From NCBI RefSeq assembly GCF_031157355.1, contig NZ_JAVIFT010000004.1:124001-188000 (forward strand): DNA of 64,000 nucleotides, read 5' to 3'. The notes under the pieces were generated by a model. The model did not search any database. It was not told the origin of the DNA and was given only the letters and a program-made list of their open reading frames with translations. This DNA is from Hyphomicrobium sp. LHD-15. GTDB lineage: Bacteria > Pseudomonadota > Alphaproteobacteria > Rhizobiales > Hyphomicrobiaceae. The translations under genes and the position numbers were made by a program. This document shows positions 46,176-59,300 of the stretch, piece after piece. Numbering within the stretch: position 1 is the first letter of the stretch; each line of letters opens with the position of its first letter.

Positions 46176-46371
46176 GAGGGCTTTTGTTCGGCGGGCAGGA
46201 GCGAGACCGCCGCAAACCTCATGGTTTGCAAGGTCTTGCGACGAACCGGGCGAGCAAAAGAACCGCGCGGCTCTGCCGTGAGACGGGATTGACCGATGGC
46301 GGCGTCGAACCGCTCGACCGATGGAACGCCATCGCTCTTCGCACTTCTCGTGGCCCTCGGCCAATCTCGTC
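46176..46371. other. Non-coding spacer between the inverted repeat arms
   Basis: About 196 bases with no convincing gene. Together with the arms it makes the 272-base gap 46139-46410 between the CmcI-like gene and the glycosyltransferase gene. It includes short self-complementary runs such as CAAACC-TCAT-GGTTTG near 46214-46229. Confidence 0.5.
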
Positions 46372-46408
46372 TCATCGTGATGCCATCCTGATTGAGTTTG
46401 GGGCCTAG
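46372..46408 (-). repeat. Right arm of a 37-base inverted repeat
   Basis: Ends two bases before the stop codon of the CmcI-like gene. Its complement starts CTAGGCCCCAAACTCAATCA, matching the left arm at 46139. The arms could form a long-range stem in the leader of the downstream mRNA or be termini of a small non-autonomous element. Confidence 0.75.
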
Positions 46409-46410
46409 CC

Positions 46411-47172
46411 CTATTTCCGTCTCAGAAATCCACGGGGCCAATAGGTGACGCGCTCGGTGACCACGCCTTCGTTGAAGGGGAATTCCGGCTCTTCGAGAGA
46501 AAACTCCGGGTGGTTCGCCGCAAACTCGGCGGCGGCATCGAGCGGATTGTTCCAATCCCAGTCGGGAGCGGTGCGCGGTGCGCCTACCACTTCCTTCATG
46601 ATGCCGTCGGTCGCGACGATGTAGGAGCCGGGCGTCACGAGCGGGCCGTAGGCCTCGAGCTCCGCTAGCACGTGGGCCTTGGTGTGGTTGCTGTCGAGAA
46701 GGACGAGCACCGTCTCGCCCGGCGCAACCATCGCGCCAACAGCGCCGACCACCTCGGGGGCCACCGAACTCCCCTCGACGAGCGTGATCAGCGGCTTCAT
46801 CTCGTGCGCCTCGATGGCGCTGCGGTTATGGGGCCGGATCTCGATATCGATGCCGATGACACGGCCCTTGCCCATGGCCTTGAAGAGGCTGGCGTAGAAA
46901 ATCAGCGAGCCGCCATGCGCCACGCCGGTCTCGATGATCACATCCGGCTTCACCCGGTAGATCACTTCCTGTATGCGCAGCATGTCTTCGGGCAGCTGGA
47001 TGACGGGGCGGCCCATCCAACTGAAAGAATAGACATATTTCGTGTCCCAACCGCAGCGGACCCAGGCCTTCGAGACAAGACTGAACGCCTCGGGGCTATC
47101 CAGCCGGTGAACGGTTTCGCCTTCGGGTCCTTCGGCAATCACAACACCACGGACCTCATCGATCTTCAGCAT
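46411..47172 (-). CDS. CmcI-like (cephalosporin hydroxylase family) SAM-dependent methyltransferase
   Basis: About 253 residues. IIETGVAHGGSLIFYASLF is the characteristic motif I of the CmcI/rhamnosyl O-methyltransferase family; VIGIDIEIRPHNRSAI follows with the acidic metal- or SAM-binding residues, and VLVLLDSNHTKAHVLAELE and SYIVATDGIMKEV complete the fold. I use ATG 47172; the frame stays open to 47262 but those residues are not family-like. Related enzymes methylate sugar hydroxyls. It stands between the giant repeat protein and the four-module glycosyltransferase on the same strand, so it may methylate the sugar that the glycosyltransferase adds; this is inference. Confidence 0.8.
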   Translation of the reverse strand: MLKIDEVRGVVIAEGPEGETVHRLDSPEAFSLVSKAWVRCGWDTKYVYSFSWMGRPVIQLPEDMLRIQEVIYRVKPDVIIETGVAHGGSLIFYASLFKAMGKGRVIGIDIEIRPHNRSAIEAHEMKPLITLVEGSSVAPEVVGAVGAMVAPGETVLVLLDSNHTKAHVLAELEAYGPLVTPGSYIVATDGIMKEVVGAPRTAPDWDWNNPLDAAAEFAANHPEFSLEEPEFPFNEGVVTERVTYWPRGFLRRK

Positions 47173-47260
47173 GGAGATGAGCTGCCCTTTCGCACATGGA
47201 TTCTGAGGCTCACATCTCCATGCGATTTGCCTTGCCCCAACCTGAACGAGAACCCTGTTC

Positions 47261-47299
47261 AAAAACGCAGAGCGGCCGCATCTTTCGATGCAGCCGCTC
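47261..47299 (-). terminator. Intrinsic terminator of the giant repeat protein gene
   Basis: Reading leftward, GAGCGGC-TGCAT, a short loop and ATGC-GGCCGCTC form an eleven-pair stem with one mismatch (47270-47299), then TGCG and TTTTT (47261-47265). It lies 57 bases after the stop codon of the giant gene and before the CmcI-like gene, so the latter likely needs its own promoter or read-through. Confidence 0.8.
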
Positions 47300-47355
47300 G
47301 ACTTGTATCTTCATTGTCACGCGGAACCCGGGGGTGTCCTGCGCGTGATCACAGG

Positions 47356-50300
47356 CTAGACATCCAGGAACTTCGTGAAGTCGTAGGTCCAGGGCGTCGA
47401 TCCATCGCTCGTGATGACGCCGACGAGCGTACCACCGGAGGTGAAGTCGCCGTTGGCGCTGTAGTAGAGCTCGCCGGTATCCTGCTGGTAGATGAAGCCA
47501 CCCTTACCGCCCGTCGACAACGTCGTCGAGAGGAGTGCGCCCTGGTTGGCAACGGCCTTGATGTTGCCGTTGTTGGTGAGCGCACCGGTGGTGTCGTAGG
47601 TGTTGCCATTGACGGTCGAGCTGTTGTCCGTGTCGAGACCGATCCTGTCGGAGCCGGTGCCCATGTTCATGACCTTCATGTAGCTGCCCGTCGAGTTCTG
47701 ATCGAACACGAAGGTGTCAGCTCCCGTGCCACCGGTCACATGGTCGATGCCGCCGCCGCCGCGGATATGGCCCGTTCCGGCCGTAACCGTGATGGTATCC
47801 GCGCCCGCTCCACCAATCACCGTCTCGGCATTGGCCACCGAGATCGTGTTGTTGTAGTCGCCGAGCGTCAGCTTATCGATGCCGCTACCCAGATCGATCG
47901 AGGTGTTGGAGGCCTGCGAGCCGAGGGTGATGGTATCGACGCCGGTTCCACCGACGATGGTTTCGACGTTCGAGATCGTCGCCGTGTTGGCGAAGTTACC
48001 GAAGGTCAGCTTGTCACTACCGCCAGCCAGATCGATCGTGCCGCCGTTGACCTGCGACGCGAAGGTGATCGTGTCGCTGCCGGCGTTGCCGAGCAGGCTT
48101 TCGACGCTCGTCACCGTACCGGTGTTGGTGAAGTTTCCGAGCGATAGAGAGTCCGTTCCGGCGCCGAGATCGATCGACATTGCGGTCGTCAGTGCAGAAC
48201 CCAGCGTGATGGTATCGACATTCGCGCCGCCGCCGATGGATTCGACATTGGAGACCGTTGCCGAGTTGGTGAAGCTGCCGAACTTCAGCGAGTCGATGCC
48301 GGCTCCGAGATCGAACGATCCGTCGACGATGGCGGACGTCAAGGTGATGGTATCGGCATCCGATCCGCCGATCAGGGTTTCAACGTTCGAGACCGAGACG
48401 ACGTTGGCGAAGTTGCCGAGCGTCAACTTGTCCGCGCCGTCTCCAAGGTTGATGGTACCCTTCGAAATCAGCGTTGCGATGGTGATCGTGTCGGCATCCG
48501 CGCCGGCCACAATCGTCTCGACATTCGACACCGTCAGGGTGTTGGCATAGTCGGCCAGCGTCAGCGTATCGTTGCCGGCGCCGAGATCGACCGAGCCGTT
48601 CGAAACCTGCGAAGCAAACGTGAGCGTATCGATGCCGGTTCCGCCAATCACGGTCTCTACGTTCGAGACTGTTGCCGAGTTCGTGTAGTTCGCGAACGTC
48701 AGCGTATCGGCACCCGCACCGAGATCGATCGTCACCTGTGAAGCAACCGTTCCGAAAGTCACGGTGTCAGCCGCAGAGCCACCAAGAACCGACTCGACGT
48801 TGTTTACGGTCGCGACGTTGGCGAAGTTGCCGAAGGTCACGCTGTCGTATCCGGCGCCGAGATCGATCAGGGCGTTAGAGGCCTGCGTCGTGATGGTGAT
48901 GCTGTCGGAGTCGCTGCCGCTCGTTACGGTTTCGACGTTCGCCACCGAGCCCAAGTTCGCCGCGTCGCCGAGGACGAGCTTGTCGGATCCGGCGCCGAGA
49001 TTGACCAGGTCGGTTGCGGCGAGCGCAGTCGACAGCGTGATCGTATCGTTAGCCGATCCGCCAATCAGGGTCTCGACTTGCGAGATCGTCGCAACGTTCG
49101 CGAAGTCGCCCAGGGTCAGCGTGTCAGCGCCGTCTCCGAGATCGATAGATCCCTTCGAGACGATGCCGTTGATCGTGATCGTGTCGGCAAGCGCGCCACC
49201 AATCAGCGTCTCGACATTGCTGATCGAGCCGGTGTTGGCGTAGTCGCCGAGCCTCAGGACGTCGCTTCCCGCGCCGAGATCGACGGAGTTCGAAGAGACG
49301 AGTGCACTGCCAAGCGTGATGGTGTCCGATCCGCTTGCGCCGATCAGTGTCTCGACATTCGAGACCGTCGCCACGTTGCCCGATCCGCCGAGGGTCAGAG
49401 TATCATTGCCGGATCCGAGATCGATGGTCGCTTCGGACACCGCAACACCCAAGGTGATCGTATCCGTCGTCGATCCGCCGAGGATCGATTCCGCGTTCGA
49501 GACCGTCGCCGTGTTGGCGAAGTTGCCGAACGTCAGGGCGTCGATGCCGGCCCCAAGGTCGACCGAGGCGTTGGAAGCCTGGGTCGAAAGGGTGATCGTA
49601 TCGGTATCCGCTCCGCCGACAATCGTCTCGACGTTCGAGAGCGAGCCCGTGTTCACGACATTGGCCAGCGTCAGCTTATCGTTTCCGGCGCCGAGGTTGA
49701 TGCTATCCGAGGCGTTGAGCGCCGCGGCGAGCGTGATGGTATCCGCACCCGAACCGCCGACCAGCGTTTCGATGTTGGCGACCGTTGCCGAGTTGGTGAA
49801 GTCGCCCAGCGTCAGCTTGTCCGCGCCATCCGCCAGATCGATCGACCCACTGGAGGCCGCCGTTGCGAGCGTGATGGTGTCGGCACCCGTGCCGCCGATG
49901 ACAGTTTCGACGTTGGTGAGCGATCCCGTGTTGGCGAAGTCGCCGAGCTTGACGGTATCCTTGCCTGCGCCGAGATCGATCGAGTTCGACGAGACCAGCG
50001 CACTTCCGAGCGTCACGGTATCAGCCAGCGAGCCACCGACCAGCGTCTCGACACCCGCGACCGTCAGGTCGTTGATGAAGTTTCCGAGCGTCAGCGTATC
50101 GGAACCCGATCCGAGATCGATCACGGTCTCGGATGTCGCCACGCCGAGGGTAATCGTATCAGCGAGCGAGCCGCCCAGAACCGATTCGGCGTTCGAGATC
50201 GTGGCCGTGTTGGCGAAGTTGCCCAGGGTCAGCGAATCCGAGCCGCCACTCAGGTTGATGGTCGCGTTAGAGACCTGCGTTGCGAAGGTGATCGTGTCGG

Positions 50301-53300
50301 AATCCGCGCCACCGACCAGGGTCTCGATGTTCGAGACCGAGCCCGTGTTGGCGAAATCTCCGAGCGTCAGCTTATCCAGGCCAGCTCCCAGATCCACCAG
50401 GCTGGAGGACGTGAGCGCTGCGCCAAGGGTGATGGTGTCGGCCAGCGAGCCACCCGTCAGCGTCTCGACGTTCGAGATCGTTGCCGTGTTGTTGAAGTCG
50501 CCGAGGACCAGCTTATCCGTGCCGTCTCCGAGATCGATCACGCCCTTCGTGATCACGGTCGAGATCGTGATCGTGTCAGCACCCGAACCACCGATGATGG
50601 TCTCCGTGTTGCCCACGGTCGCCGTGTTGGCGAAGTTGCCGAAGGTCAGCGAGTCGGACAAGGCGCCGAGATCGATCGAACCGTTGGAAATCTGTGCCGT
50701 GAAGGCGATGGTGTCGGTATTCGATCCACCGATCACCGTCTCGACGCCAGCCAGGGTCGCAACGTTGACGAAATTGCCAAGCGTGAGGGTATCCGCGCCG
50801 GATCCAAGATCGATGACGGCGTTGGAGGCCGCTGCTTTCAGCGTGATCGTGTCAGCCGCCGATCCGCCAAGCACGCTTTCAGCGTTGGAAATCGTGACGG
50901 TGTTGGCGAAGTCGCCCAGCGTGAGGCTGTCGATGCCCTCTCCGAGATCGACCGACCCGTTCGAAAGCTGGGTCAGGACAGTGAGGGTATCGGAGTCGGC
51001 GCCGCCGGTGATCGTCTCGATGTTAGAGAGAGAGCCGGTGTTGACGACATCGGCCAGCTTGATCGTATCCGCGCCGGAGCCCAGGTCGATGCTGTCGCTC
51101 GACGTGATCGCCGAGGCGAGCGTGATCGTATCCGTGGCGCTGCCGCCGACGATGGTTTCCGTTCCGGAGATGGTCACCGTGTTGGCGAAGTCTCCGAGGG
51201 TGATCTTGTCCGCACCTGCGCCGAGGCTGATGACGCCCTTGAGCTGGGTTGCGACCGTGATCGTATCGGCATCGCTGCCGCCGATCAGCGTCTCGACGTT
51301 CGAGACCGTGCCGGCGTTGGCGACATTCGCCAGAGTCAAGGAGTCCTGGCCACCGTTGAGGTTCACCTCGCTGGAGCTCGTGAGAGCGCTACCCAGCGTA
51401 ATGATATCCACAGAGCCACCGCCCAGCAGCGATTCGACGTTCGAGATCGTAGCCGTATTGTTGGCGGTCGCGAGCGTCAGCTTGTCGGTGCCGTCGCCAA
51501 GGTCGATCACCGCGTCGACGAGTTGCGTCGAGATCGTGATCGTGTCGTTGACGGAGCCGCCAAGGAGGCTCTCGACGTTCGAAATGGTTGCCGTGTTTGC
51601 GAAATCTCCCAGCGTGACGCTGTCGATGCCGACGCCGAGGTTGATGTTGCCGTTCGAAAGCTGCGTCACGACCGTGATCACATCCGCGCCGGTTCCACCC
51701 ACCAGGATCTCGACGTTCGAGATCGAGCCGGTGTTCGCGAAGTCGCCCAGGGTCAGCCTGTCATTGCCGGATCCGAGATCGATGCTATCGGTGGCGGTGA
51801 GTGCCGATCCGAGCGTGATCGTGTCGGCGGCGCTGCCGCCAACAATGGTCTCGACGTCGGTGATCGTCGCGCTGTTCGCGTAGTCGCCCAGCTCGACCTT
51901 GTCGGAGCCTGCTCCCAGGCTGATGAGTGCGTTGCCGAGCAGCGTATTGATAGTGATGGTGTCCGCGCCGGTTCCGCCGATCAGCGTCTCGACGTTCGAC
52001 ACCGTGCCCGTGTTGGCCGCATTCGCGAGAACAAGGGTGTCGTCTCCCGACCCCAGGTTGACGCTGTTGCTGCCGGTCAGAGCTCCGCTCAAGGTGATGG
52101 TGTCGTTGCCGCCGCCGCCGACCAGGCTCTCGACGCCCGATATGGTCGCGATGTTGGCGTGGGTGGTGCCGAAGGTGAGCTTGTCGGAGCCAGCGCCCAG
52201 ATCGATCGAGGCGTTGGTTACCCCGCCGCTGATCTGGATGGTGTCGTCGTCGCTACCGCCAGCGATCGTCTCGACATTCGAGATCGTCGCCGTGTTGGCG
52301 AAGTCGCCGAGGGTCACCTTGTCGCTACCCGCGCCGAGGTCGATATTGCCCTTGGAGAGGATGGTGTCGAAGGTGATGGTGTCGGACCCAGAGCCGCCGA
52401 TCAGCGTCTCGACATTCGAGACCGAGCCGGTGTTGGTGAAGTTTCCGAGAGTCAGCTTGTCGCTGCCCGCATCGAGGTCGATGCTATCGCTTGCAGTCAG
52501 TGCGGTTGCGAGCGTGACCGAGTCCGCAGCCGATCCGCCGACCACCGTGCCGACGTTGGCAACCGTGACCGAGTTTGTGAAGTTGCCGAGCGTGAGCTTG
52601 TTGGCTCCCGCGCCGAGATCGACCGAGCCGCCGCTGATTGCAGCGCCGATGGTGATGGTGTCCGCTCCGCTGCCGCCGACGATCGTCTCGACGTTGGAGA
52701 CCGTGCCGGCGTTGGCGAAGTCGCCGAGCGTCAGCTTGTCGGATCCGGCGCCAAGGTTGACGACATCCGTTGCGGCCAGTGCGGAACCAAGGGTGATGGT
52801 GTCGCTCGACGAGCCGCCGACGATGCTTTCGACGTTCGAGATCGTCGCGGTGTTGACGAGGCTACCCAGCGTCACGGTGTCGGTGCCGGCGCCGAGATCG
52901 ATCGCGGCGTTCGAAAGCGCCGTACCGAAGGTCACGGTGTCGCCCAAGCTGCCGCCGAGAACCGATTCCACGTTCGAGAAGGTGACCACGTTCGCGAAGT
53001 CACCAAGGATCGCGGTGTCGGAGCCGTTGCCCAGATCCACGGAGCCCTTCGAGATGACGGTCGCGAAGGTGATCTTGTCGATGCCGGAGCCGCCGAGAAC
53101 GGTCTCGACATTCGAGACAGATCCCTCGTTGGCGAAGTTTCCGAGCGTCAGGGTGTCGTTTCCGACTCCGAGATCGATGCTGTTCGACGATACGAGCGCC
53201 GCGGTCAGGGTCACGGAATCCGCGCCTGTTCCGCCGAGGACCGTCTCCACGCCCGCAACCGAGACGCGGTTGCTGAAGTCGCCGAGCGTGAGCTTGTCGA

Positions 53301-56300
53301 GACCTGCGCCGAGATTGACGTAGACATCGTTTGCCAGGGTCGCGAGGGCGATTGTGTCCGCTCCGCTGCCACCGACGACGCTTTCGACGTTCGACAGCGT
53401 TCCGGTGTTGGCGAAGTCGCCCAGGATCAGCGTATCGAAGCTGCTGCCGAGGTTGATCGACGCGCCGGACAGCTGGTCTCCGAACGTGACGGTATCGATG
53501 TCGGCTCCGCCGATCAGCGTTTCCACGCTGGCCACCGTGAGCTTGTTCGCAAGATCGCTGAGGATCAGCTTGTCGCTGCCCGCGCCGAGGTTAATCGAGG
53601 CGTTGGAGGCCGCCGTCGCGATGGTGATCGTGTCCGCACCGCTTCCGCCGCCGATGGTTTCGACGTTGAGAACCGTGGCGTTGTTCGTAAAGTCTCCGAA
53701 TGCGAGCTGATCTGCACCTGCACCGAGGTCGATTTCGCCGTTCGAGATCTGGCTCGTCAGGGTAATGGTGTCGATGTTGGCGTTGCCGTAGATGCGCTCG
53801 ACGTTGGAGATCGAGCCGGTGTTGGCCACGTTGGCGAGCGTCAGGGTATCGATGCCAGCGCCCAGGTCGATGCTGTTGGACGTCGTGAGCGCCTTGGACA
53901 GCGTCACGTTGTCCGCGACAGAGCCACCGATGATGGTTTCGACGTTCGCGATCGTCACGATGTTCGCAAAGTCGCCGAGCGTGACCTTGTCGTTTCCGGC
54001 GCCGAGATCAATCGTGCTTCCGTTATCGAGCAGCGCGCCGATCGTGACCGTATCGCTGTCGGTTCCACCGATCAGGCTTTCGACGTTGGAAACCGTCAGC
54101 GTGTTGGCAAAGTTACCGAGCGTCAGCTTGTCGATATCGGCGCCGAGATCGACAAGGGTATTGGAGGCCTGGCCTGAGAGCGTAACAGTATCCGAGAGGC
54201 CGCCACCAACGATCGTCTCGATGTTGGAGATGGAGACGATATTGGCGAAGTCGCCGAGGATCACCTTGTCGTTGCCCGAGCCGAAGTCCAGCGCGGCCTT
54301 GTTCAGGAGCGATCCAAGCGTCAGCGTATCGTTGCCGGATCCGGCGACGATGGTCTCGACGTTGGTGATCGTGCCGGTGTTGGCGAAGTCGCCCAGCGTC
54401 AGCGCGTCGTTGCCGGCGCCGAGATCGATGTTGGCATTCGAGAGCTGGGTCGAGACGGTGATCACATCCGCTGTCGATCCGCCGAGGATCGATTCGACGT
54501 TCGCGACCGTTCCCGAGTTGGCAGAGTTGGCGAGCGTCAGGCTGTCGTTGCCGGCGCCGAGGTCGATGCTTCCGTTGGTCAGCGCTGCACCGAGCGAGAT
54601 GGTGTCGCTGCTCGAGCCGCCGATCAGCGTTTCGACGTTCGATACCGTTGCGGTGTTGGCGAAGTCGCCGAGCACCAGCTTATCGAGGCCGGTCTTGAGA
54701 TCGATGCTTGCCGCAATCGAAAGGGCAGTGCTGATAGTGATTGTATCGGCACCCGTTCCCGCAGTGATCGTCTCGACGTTGGAGACGGATGCGGTGTTGT
54801 CGAAGTTTCCGAAGTTGACGGTGTCGTCACCGCCGCCCAGATCGACTGAGGCGTTGGATGCCGCAGCCGAGTAGGAGATCGTATCGGTATCGCTGCCGCC
54901 GATCAGGGTTTCGACGTTCGAGATAGAGCCCGTATTGACGAACTCTCCAAGCGTCAGCTTGTCGTTGCCGGCGCCGAGGTCGATGACGTTCTTGTTTCCG
55001 ATCGCGCTTGCCAGGACAACGTTGTCCGTGCTGCTGCCACCGGTAATGGTCTCGGTGTAAGCAACCGTTACCGTGTTGGCGAAATCGCCGAGCGTAAGCT
55101 TGTCGCTACCCGCGCCAAGGTCGATGTATCCATCCGAGATCTGGGTCCCGATGGTGATCGTGTCGTTGACCGAGCCACCAATGACGGTTTCGACGTTGAA
55201 GACGGAGCCAGTGTTGGTGAGGTTGGCCAGCGTCAGCGTATCGGCGCCGGAGCCAAGGTCGATAGAGCTCGAGGTTGCGAGCGACGATCCGAGCGTCAGA
55301 GAATCGACATCCGCGCCGCCGATGATCGTTTCGACATTGGTGATGGTGCCGGCGTTGGCGAAATCGCCCAGCGTCAGCTTGTCGTTACCCGCGCCGAGGT
55401 TGATGTCGGCCGTGATCGACAGTGCAGTTGCCACCGTCAGCGTGTCGACGCCCGTGCCGCCGACCACACTTTCGACGTTAGATAGCGTAGCGGTGTTGGC
55501 GAAGTTGCCGAACGTGATCTTGTCTTCGCTCTCGCCGAGGTCGATCGAGGCGTTGGAGGCCTGCGTACCAATCGAGATCGTGTCCGAATCGATGCCGCCG
55601 ATGATGGTTTCGACGTTCGAGATCGTTCCGGCGTTGGCATAATCGCCCAGGATCAGCTTGTCGGAACCGGCGCCCAGATTGATGCTGCCGGTTGCGGCGA
55701 CGGCCGAGGCGAGCGTGATCGTATCCGCGCCCGAACCAGCAGCAAGCGTCTCGACGTTCGCCACCGTTGCCGTGTTGGCGAAGTCTCCGAGCGTCAGCTT
55801 GTCTGTGCCCGCGCCAAGATCGAAGGAGGCGTCGGACGCGACGGACATCAGGGTAACCGTGTCAGCCGCCGAGCCACCGACAATGCTTTCGACGTTCTCG
55901 ACCGACAGCGTATTGGCCGCATCTCCGAGGGTCAGGGTATCGATACCCGCTCCGAGGTCGACCGATCCCTTGGCCAGGCCGCCGTTGATCGTGATCGAAT
56001 CCGAATCGGCTCCGCCGATGACGGTTTCGATGTTCACCACGGTTGCGGTGTTGCCGCCATCGCTGAAGGTGATCTTGTCGTTTCCGGCGCCGAGATCGAT
56101 GACCTCGCCTCCAGACAGAGCTCCCATGACCGTGACGGTATCCGCCACAGATCCGCCGATCAGCGTCTCGAAGCCAGAAACAGAGACCGAGTTCGCGAAA
56201 TCGCCCAGCGTGAGCTTGTCGTTTCCGGCACCGAGATCGATCGAGCCGTTAGAGATCTGCGTTCTGTAAGTGATCTCGTCGTTGCCGGCGCCACCGATCA

Positions 56301-59300
56301 GCGTCTCGACGTTCGAGACGGAACCGACGTTGGTGAAATCACCGAGCGTCAGCTTGTCGCTACCGGATCCGAGATCAATGCTGATCGAGCCGGTCAGAGC
56401 CGATCCGATCGTAACGGTGTCGTTGGCGGATCCGCCCACGATGGTTTCCGTGCGCGAGATCGTCACGACGTTGGCGAAATTGCCGAGGGTCAGGGTATCG
56501 GCGCCGACGCCGAGGTCGATCGACACATCCGAGGCCAGAGCGCCGAGCGTAACCGTATCGGCGCTCGATCCGCCAAGGATCGTTTCGGCGTTGGATGCGG
56601 TGACGACGTTGACGAAGTTGCCGAGCGTCAGGGTGTCGGTTCCGTCGCCCAGGTCGACAGAGCCGTTCGACACTGCCGTCGCGAAAGTGATGGCATCGGA
56701 ATCCGTACCACCGACGATGCTTTCTACGTTCGACACCGAGCCGGCATTCGAAAGGTCGCTCAGGATCAGCTTGTCCACGCCGACGCCGAGGTCGATCTTG
56801 TGAGATCCGGTCAGAGCTTCGCTGAGGGTTACGGTGTCGTTCGCGCTGCCGCCTGCGACAGTCTCGATATTGGAAACCGAGACGACGTTGGCGAAGTCGC
56901 CGAGCGTCAGCTTGTCAGCGCCGTTGGCGAGATCGATGGAGCCGTTGGAAATCAGCGTCCCCAGCGTGATGACGTCCGCGGCGGATCCGCCGATGATGCT
57001 CTCTACGTTCTGGATAGTCGCGGTGTTTGCGACGTCGGCGAGCGTCAGAGTATCGGAGCCCGAACCGAGGTTCACAAGGGCGTTAGAAAGAGCGGTTGCG
57101 ATGGTGACCGTGTCGGCCGCGCTGCCGCCATTGATCGTCTCAACGTTGGAGAACGTGACGGTGTTGGCGAAATCGCCCAGATTGACGGTGTCATTTCCGG
57201 CGCCGAGATTCACCGTACCTTCGGAGACCTGGGTCGCGATGGTCAGCGTGTCGGCACCCGAGCCGCCCACGATCGATTCCACGTTGGAAATCGTGGCCGT
57301 GTTCGCAAAGTTGCCGAGGGTGAGGCTATCGACGCCCGCACCGAGATTGACCGAGGCTCCCGATAGCTGCGACGTGATGACAATTTCGTCCGAGCTCGAG
57401 CCACCGATGATGGTCTCGACGTTCGAGATCGAGCCCGCGTTGGTGAAGTCACCGAGGGTCAGCGTATCGGCGCCGACGCCGAGATCCACGCTGTTTCCAA
57501 CCTCGAGGATTGCACCGATCGTAATGTGATCGGCATCCGAGCCGCCGATCAGGGTTTCGACGTTCGAAACCGTTGCGGTGTTGGCGAAGTTGCCGAGGGT
57601 CAGCTTGTCGATTCCGCCGCCGAGGTTGACGGATGCGTTGGACAGGAGCGTTGCGGTAGTCACCGTATCGTTGTCGAGACCGCCGATGATCGTTTCGACG
57701 TTCGAGACGGTCAGGGCATTGACGACATCGCCCAGTGTCAGCTTGTCGGCGCCAGAGCCGAGGTCGACTGAGCCGTGTGAGACTTGCGTCGACAGCGTGA
57801 TGGTGTCCGCGTCGGTTCCGCCGACGAGGCTTTCGACGCTGCCGACGGTGCCGGTATTGGCGAAGTCGCCCAGGATCAGCTTGTTCGAGCCGAGGCCTAG
57901 ATCGATGCTGTGGCTCGTGGTGAGAGCGTTCGCCAGAGTGATGGTATCGGCTCCGGTGCCGCCTGTCAGGCTTTCGACGTTCGTTACCGTGGCGACGTTT
58001 GCGAAGTTTCCGAGCGTCAGCGCATCAACGCCGGCTCCCAGGTTGATATCAGCCTTCGAGAGAAGGGTCGCGATGGTGATCACGTCCGCATCCGTACCGC
58101 CGACGATGGTCTCGACGTTGGCGACGGTGGCCGTGTTGGCGAAATTGCCCAGGGTCAGCGTGTCGTTGCCGGCGCCCAGGTTGATCGATGCGTCGGATGC
58201 CTGCGCGCCCAGCGTGATGGTGTCGGCGCCCGAGCCCGTGGTCAGCGACTCGACGTTGGAGATCGTCGCCGTGTTGGCGAAGTTGCCAAGCGTCAGGCTA
58301 TCGCTGCCTGATGCGAGATCGATGCTACCGGCGCTCACCGCAGTCGCGATCACGACCTTGTCGGCCGCGGAGCCGCCCACGATCGTCTCGATGTTCGAGA
58401 CCGTCAGCGTGTTGTCGAAGTCTCCGAGCGTGATCTTGTCGGCCCCTGCGAGCAGATCCACGGATGCGTTCGAAACCTGCGTCGCGAAGGTGATGCTGTC
58501 GGCCAGGCTGCCGCCGAAGAGGGTCTCGACGTTGGAAACCGAGCCGGAGTTGACGAAGTTTCCGAGCGTCAGCGTGTCGGCACCCGCCTCGAGATCGATG
58601 AGCGTCGACGAGGTGATTGCAGCGCCGAGCGTGATGGCGTCAGAGCTGGTGCCACCGACCAGAGACTCGACGTTGGAGATCGTGGCCGTATTCACGAAGT
58701 TTCCGAGCGTCAGCTTGTCGGCGCCCGCGCCGAGATCGACCGATCCCTTGGAAATTTGCGTCGCGAGGGTCACCGTGTCGGCGTCCGATCCGCCGGTGAC
58801 GGTCTCCGTGTTCGATACCGTTACATCATTTACGAAGTTGCCCAGGATCAGCGTGTCGCCGCCCGATCCGAGATCGACAGCAACTCCGGTTGCCTGCGAC
58901 CCAAGCGTCACGGTGTCGGCAGACGCATTTCCTACGATGCTCTCAACATTGGAGACCGTTACCTTGTTGGCAAAGTTTCCGAGGATCAGCTTGTCGGCGC
59001 CAGATCCGAGATCCACCGATCCGGTAGCGATGGTCTTGAAGGTGATCGTATCGGCGGCCGAGCCACCAATCACCGTTTCGATGAGCGAAACGGAACCGTT
59101 GTTGACGAAATCACCGAGGATCAGCTTGTCGTTGCCAACGCCCAGATCGATGTTGTGAGCCGTCGTAAGGGCACTGCCGAGCGTGATGGTGTCGGCTCCG
59201 GTCCCGCCAACGATCGTTTCGACGTTTGAGACGCTGGCGACGTTGGCCACGCTCTTCAGCGTCAGGCTGTCTACGCCCGCGCCGAGATCGAACGAGGCGT

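Noticed and set aside
49078-54177. Very long plus-strand open frames opposite the giant protein gene (for example 49078-54177 and 49316-51883)
   Set aside because: They are antisense shadows. The minus-strand repeats lack codons that would give stops on the other strand, so the same chance opening is copied in every unit. The translations are Arg/Asp- or Pro/Ser-rich with no domain, and the minus frame has the RTX-like tail, proper stop and terminator.
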